Positions 61,653-64,000 of a stretch of DNA of 64,000 bases are shown here, in pieces (position 1 is the stretch's first letter; each line of letters starts with the position of its first letter). The DNA is from Bradyrhizobium erythrophlei (GTDB lineage: Bacteria > Pseudomonadota > Alphaproteobacteria > Rhizobiales > Xanthobacteraceae), in NCBI RefSeq assembly GCF_900142985.1, contig NZ_LT670849.1, forward strand, positions 124,001 to 188,000, in the 5' to 3' direction. The notes below the pieces were generated by a model. That model was not told the DNA's origin. It did no database searches and saw nothing but the letters and a program-made list of their open reading frames with translations. The position numbers and the translations under genes were made by a program.

Positions 61653-63707
61653 TTACGCCGATGCGACGGCAGTCTTCTGGTTGAGTGTAATTCCCATGTC
61701 CAACCCGGACATTGTCACCGCCGCCTCGAAGTCGCCGGCGGCGGAAGCATAAATCGTATAGAGCGGAGCGCCCGGTAGAACCTCGTCACCGACCCGGACC
61801 AGCAAGTCGATGCCTGCGCCCTTGTCGAAAGGCGCACCGGCCCGCCGCGCTACACCTGCCAGGTGCCATCCATCAATGTCCAGAACCCGGGCGCGGAACG
61901 GAGCGTGCACCGTATGGTGCAAGGGCCCCTGCTCGGCTTTGGGAACGCGGCCCTGAGCGTCGACGATCGCATCAAATCGCGCACGTGCAGCGCCGGATAT
62001 CAGAAGCTTCTCCGCCACCGCGCGTCCCTTTTCCACCGAACCAATGGCCGGATCGAAGCTGAGAATTTCGGCTGCGAAAACGAGCGCCTTTTCTCTCAGA
62101 TCGGGCACGGCATCCGGATGGTTGTCCAAGACCATGCAGACGTCACGGAATTCCAGTGCCGGTCCGATCCCCCGGCCTATGGGTCGGCTGCCGTCTGTAG
62201 CCTTGGCGCGCACCGTGAGACCGAGGCCGCTTCCGACAAATTCGAACACGCGACCTAACTCATTGGCCTCCTGCAAGGACTTCAGCTTCGCGCGAGGACC
62301 GTACGGCATGTCCACAACGACGTGGGTCGATCCCGCAGTCCATTTCTTCGACAGGATGGAGGCGACGGACCAGTAGTTGTTGTTGACGTCCAATGGTCGC
62401 GCAATCGAATTTACGACGTCGTCCAACACCGAATGGTTCAGCCGCCCATTCCAGGCGATACAACCGCGAACGTCCTTGACGACCCGGTAAACTTCGGCGG
62501 CGTTCAAATCTATCCGGCAAATCGCTTCCATAACATCGGCTGTCCCGGAGGCCGACGTGATGGCACGCGAGGAAGTTTTCGGCATCAGCAGACCATGTGC
62601 GGCGACGATGGGCACGACGATCAACGTAATGCGACTGCCGGGGATGCCGCCCAGCGAATGCTTGTCCACGACAATGGAGTCGCCCCAGTCGATGCGCTGC
62701 ATGAACTGGCATCGCGCCTTTGCCACGCTGACGACCTCCGCCTCGTCCAGCGTCTGCAGCATCTTGACCAGGAAGGCGGCCGTTTCGCTTTCGGGATAGC
62801 AGCCGTCGACGATGTCGCGAAACAGGATACCGTACTCCTGTTCGCCCAGACGTTCGCCCGCAATCTTCCGCTGAAGCAGGCGCCGGCTGGACGGCGAAGG
62901 CGTTCGCTGAATGGAAACCAGAGCACCTTCCCTCAGCCCCAGCGCTTCAAAGGCCTCGCGAGAAAGGCCGAGTTCGTCCTGGCTCAACAAACCCGGACCA
63001 ACAATATTGACTGCGGCCCGAACGCTGGCGCCCGTGCCGGCAATGTCAATCCGCCCGACGTCTGCATAGGCTTTTGCTTCAACAATGCGGCTATCCTCGG
63101 GAAGATAGGCGATATGACCAGACGCACTCGAAATCGGCAGTTTGCGGATCGCAAAACGTGACGCGTGAAGTTCAAGCGCCGAAACAAGCCGGCCGGCCCC
63201 CTCTTCGACCGTCGAGTCGTTGACGACGAGCACCCTCTCGACGTTATCGGATAATGGCGGCACCGCGCGTGTGAGCCGCTCCTCCACTTCTACCGCCGTC
63301 TCGCGGCCCCGCGAGGTAATGCGCTCTCGCAACACTTCCCGTGGCGCGGTGATTTCGATGACCACCAAGCGGCCCAGGTCTTCGGAAACCTCGGGAATGG
63401 CGGCACGCGAGCCGTTGGCGATCACGTTGCGACCGGCGCGCAGATCATCGGCGATCGACAAGGGCAGACCGTAGCGCAGGCCATGTGCCGCCCATGTGTG
63501 AAGAAACGCTCCCTTTGAAATTCGCGCGTCGAACTCGGCGTCGTCGACCGGCTCGTGATCCTCACCATTTCCTGCTGGCCGCGTGATAACGCGGCGAGCC
63601 TGGACATAGCGGTGCGTTCCCCGCAACTGACGCATGGCCTCGGTGACCAGCGTGTCCTTCCCGACGCCGCTGGCTCCGACGATATAGAAAAGGATTCCGG
63701 CCTGCAT
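61653..63707 (-). CDS. Fusion of ribose 1,5-bisphosphokinase (PhnN) and thymidine/AMP phosphorylase-like enzyme
   Basis: The ATG at 63707 (MQAGILFYIVGASGVGKDT) is used; the 49 codons upstream overlap the next gene. 684 residues. Residues 1-185 are a PhnN-type kinase (P-loop GASGVGKD; VITRPAGNGEDHEPV; FLHTWAAHGLRYGLP). Residues 195-684 are a type II thymidine-phosphorylase/AMP-phosphorylase-like protein: an extra N-terminal barrel (VGRIDIAGTGASVRA), DWGDSIVVDKHSLGGIPG, KTSSRAITSASGTADVMEA and the C-terminal domain. PhnN makes PRPP from ribose 1,5-bisphosphate, and AMP phosphorylases make ribose 1,5-bisphosphate from nucleotides, so the two halves could work in series. Product channelling is inference. 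Confidence 0.87.
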   Translation of the reverse strand: MQAGILFYIVGASGVGKDTLVTEAMRQLRGTHRYVQARRVITRPAGNGEDHEPVDDAEFDARISKGAFLHTWAAHGLRYGLPLSIADDLRAGRNVIANGSRAAIPEVSEDLGRLVVIEITAPREVLRERITSRGRETAVEVEERLTRAVPPLSDNVERVLVVNDSTVEEGAGRLVSALELHASRFAIRKLPISSASGHIAYLPEDSRIVEAKAYADVGRIDIAGTGASVRAAVNIVGPGLLSQDELGLSREAFEALGLREGALVSIQRTPSPSSRRLLQRKIAGERLGEQEYGILFRDIVDGCYPESETAAFLVKMLQTLDEAEVVSVAKARCQFMQRIDWGDSIVVDKHSLGGIPGSRITLIVVPIVAAHGLLMPKTSSRAITSASGTADVMEAICRIDLNAAEVYRVVKDVRGCIAWNGRLNHSVLDDVVNSIARPLDVNNNYWSVASILSKKWTAGSTHVVVDMPYGPRAKLKSLQEANELGRVFEFVGSGLGLTVRAKATDGSRPIGRGIGPALEFRDVCMVLDNHPDAVPDLREKALVFAAEILSFDPAIGSVEKGRAVAEKLLISGAARARFDAIVDAQGRVPKAEQGPLHHTVHAPFRARVLDIDGWHLAGVARRAGAPFDKGAGIDLLVRVGDEVLPGAPLYTIYASAAGDFEAAVTMSGLDMGITLNQKTAVASA

Positions 63708-63723
63708 CGAGGTTGCCTCGCAC

Positions 63724-64000
63724 TCAGAGCTTGTCGTCGAGGCCGATATCGACAGCGGGAGCCGACTGCAGAGGACGGCTGGTGGAGATAAAATCCACGC
63801 CGGTTTCGGCAATGGCCCTGATGGTATCGAGGCGGATGCCGCCGGAAGCTTCAAGCTGCGCCCGGCCTCGAACGAGTTCTACTGCCGTTTTCATGTCTGC
63901 CACACTCATGTTGTCGAGCATGAGGACGTCGGCGCCCGCTTCGAGGGCTTCACGGACCTGGTCGAGACGATCGCACTCCACCTCGATCTTGGTAAGTGCC
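63724..64000 (-). CDS. Nicotinate-nucleotide pyrophosphorylase/ModD-like phosphoribosyltransferase, C-terminal part
   Basis: Open frame entering from beyond the window end; 91 codons visible. KIEVECDRLDQVREALEAGA, DVLMLDNMS and LEASGGIRLDTIRAIAETGVDFIS are the hallmark C-terminal motifs of quinolinate phosphoribosyltransferase (NadC) and its relative ModD. NadC uses PRPP, which the fusion enzyme encoded 16 bp downstream could supply. The visible part cannot separate NadC from ModD. Confidence 0.85.
   Translation of the reverse strand, partial: ALTKIEVECDRLDQVREALEAGADVLMLDNMSVADMKTAVELVRGRAQLEASGGIRLDTIRAIAETGVDFISTSRPLQSAPAVDIGLDDKL

Overview
The window is GC-rich chromosomal DNA from an alphaproteobacterium, most likely Bradyrhizobium or a close relative. 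This is judged from its TRAP and ABC transporter repertoire, OprB-type two-domain porin, DusA-type integrase relic, CtrA-like box, class III cyclase and HWE kinase, and from interspersed repeats that look typical of that group. No rRNA, no intact tRNA and no CRISPR array was found.

Layout. 1-1809: end of a TRAP transporter operon (dctQ end, dctM, strong terminator). 1852-8783: a less GC-rich patch of accessory genes (AraC regulator, truncated winged-helix/ATPase gene, IS1182-type element with its ends and target duplication, hydrolase-adenylate cyclase fusion, HWE histidine kinase), sprinkled with related repeats. 8910-9812: a GNAT gene broken by one in-frame amber codon. 9896-12300: second copy of the dctM-type terminator and two tandem TRAP binding proteins. 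12447-18218: backbone genes (Mrp/ApbC, VOC protein, beta-hydroxyacid dehydrogenase, membrane histidine kinase behind a CtrA box, DUF1289 protein, retropepsin-like protease).

18144-25946 is the most interesting part. A segment of about 7.7 kb is bounded by a ~100-bp direct repeat that contains the 3' ends of both the protease gene and the convergent dusA gene. It carries a guanidine-utilisation system: two divergent transcription units, each with a sigma-54 (-24/-12) promoter directly followed by a guanidine-I (ykkC) riboswitch. One drives an OprB-type outer-membrane porin. The other drives an ABC importer (binding protein, permease, ATPase), an agmatinase-family enzyme that fits the Ni-dependent guanidine hydrolase GdmH, and an unrecognised protein with about 20 histidines in its first 40 residues (candidate nickel chaperone). 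The logic reads as 'nitrogen limited AND guanidine present: open the outer membrane, import, hydrolyse'.

25922-38700: dusA with an integrase relic at its 5' side, an EmrAB-like efflux pair with divergent LysR gene, small secreted proteins, a class C beta-lactamase-fold hydrolase with a perfect ATGTGA-N6-TCACAT dyad upstream, a lipocalin-like protein, a GH79-like glycosidase, a cytochrome c-PQQ dehydrogenase fusion and cspA. 38898-47921: polar amino acid ABC operon linked to a D-glutamate-cyclase-like protein, a D-amino-acid PLP enzyme, an amidohydrolase, a second paralogous binding protein preceded by a ghost of an ABC ATPase gene, and a LysR regulator. 48022-50652: GH17-GT2 membrane glucan synthase. 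50905-58749: peptide-type ABC operon with SDR, VOC and dienelactone hydrolase-SnoaL genes. 58850-59017: two large palindromes. 59138-64000: MarR-like regulator, MFS transporter, a PhnN-nucleoside/nucleotide phosphorylase fusion and a partial NadC/ModD-type phosphoribosyltransferase; these last two suggest a route through ribose 1,5-bisphosphate and PRPP.
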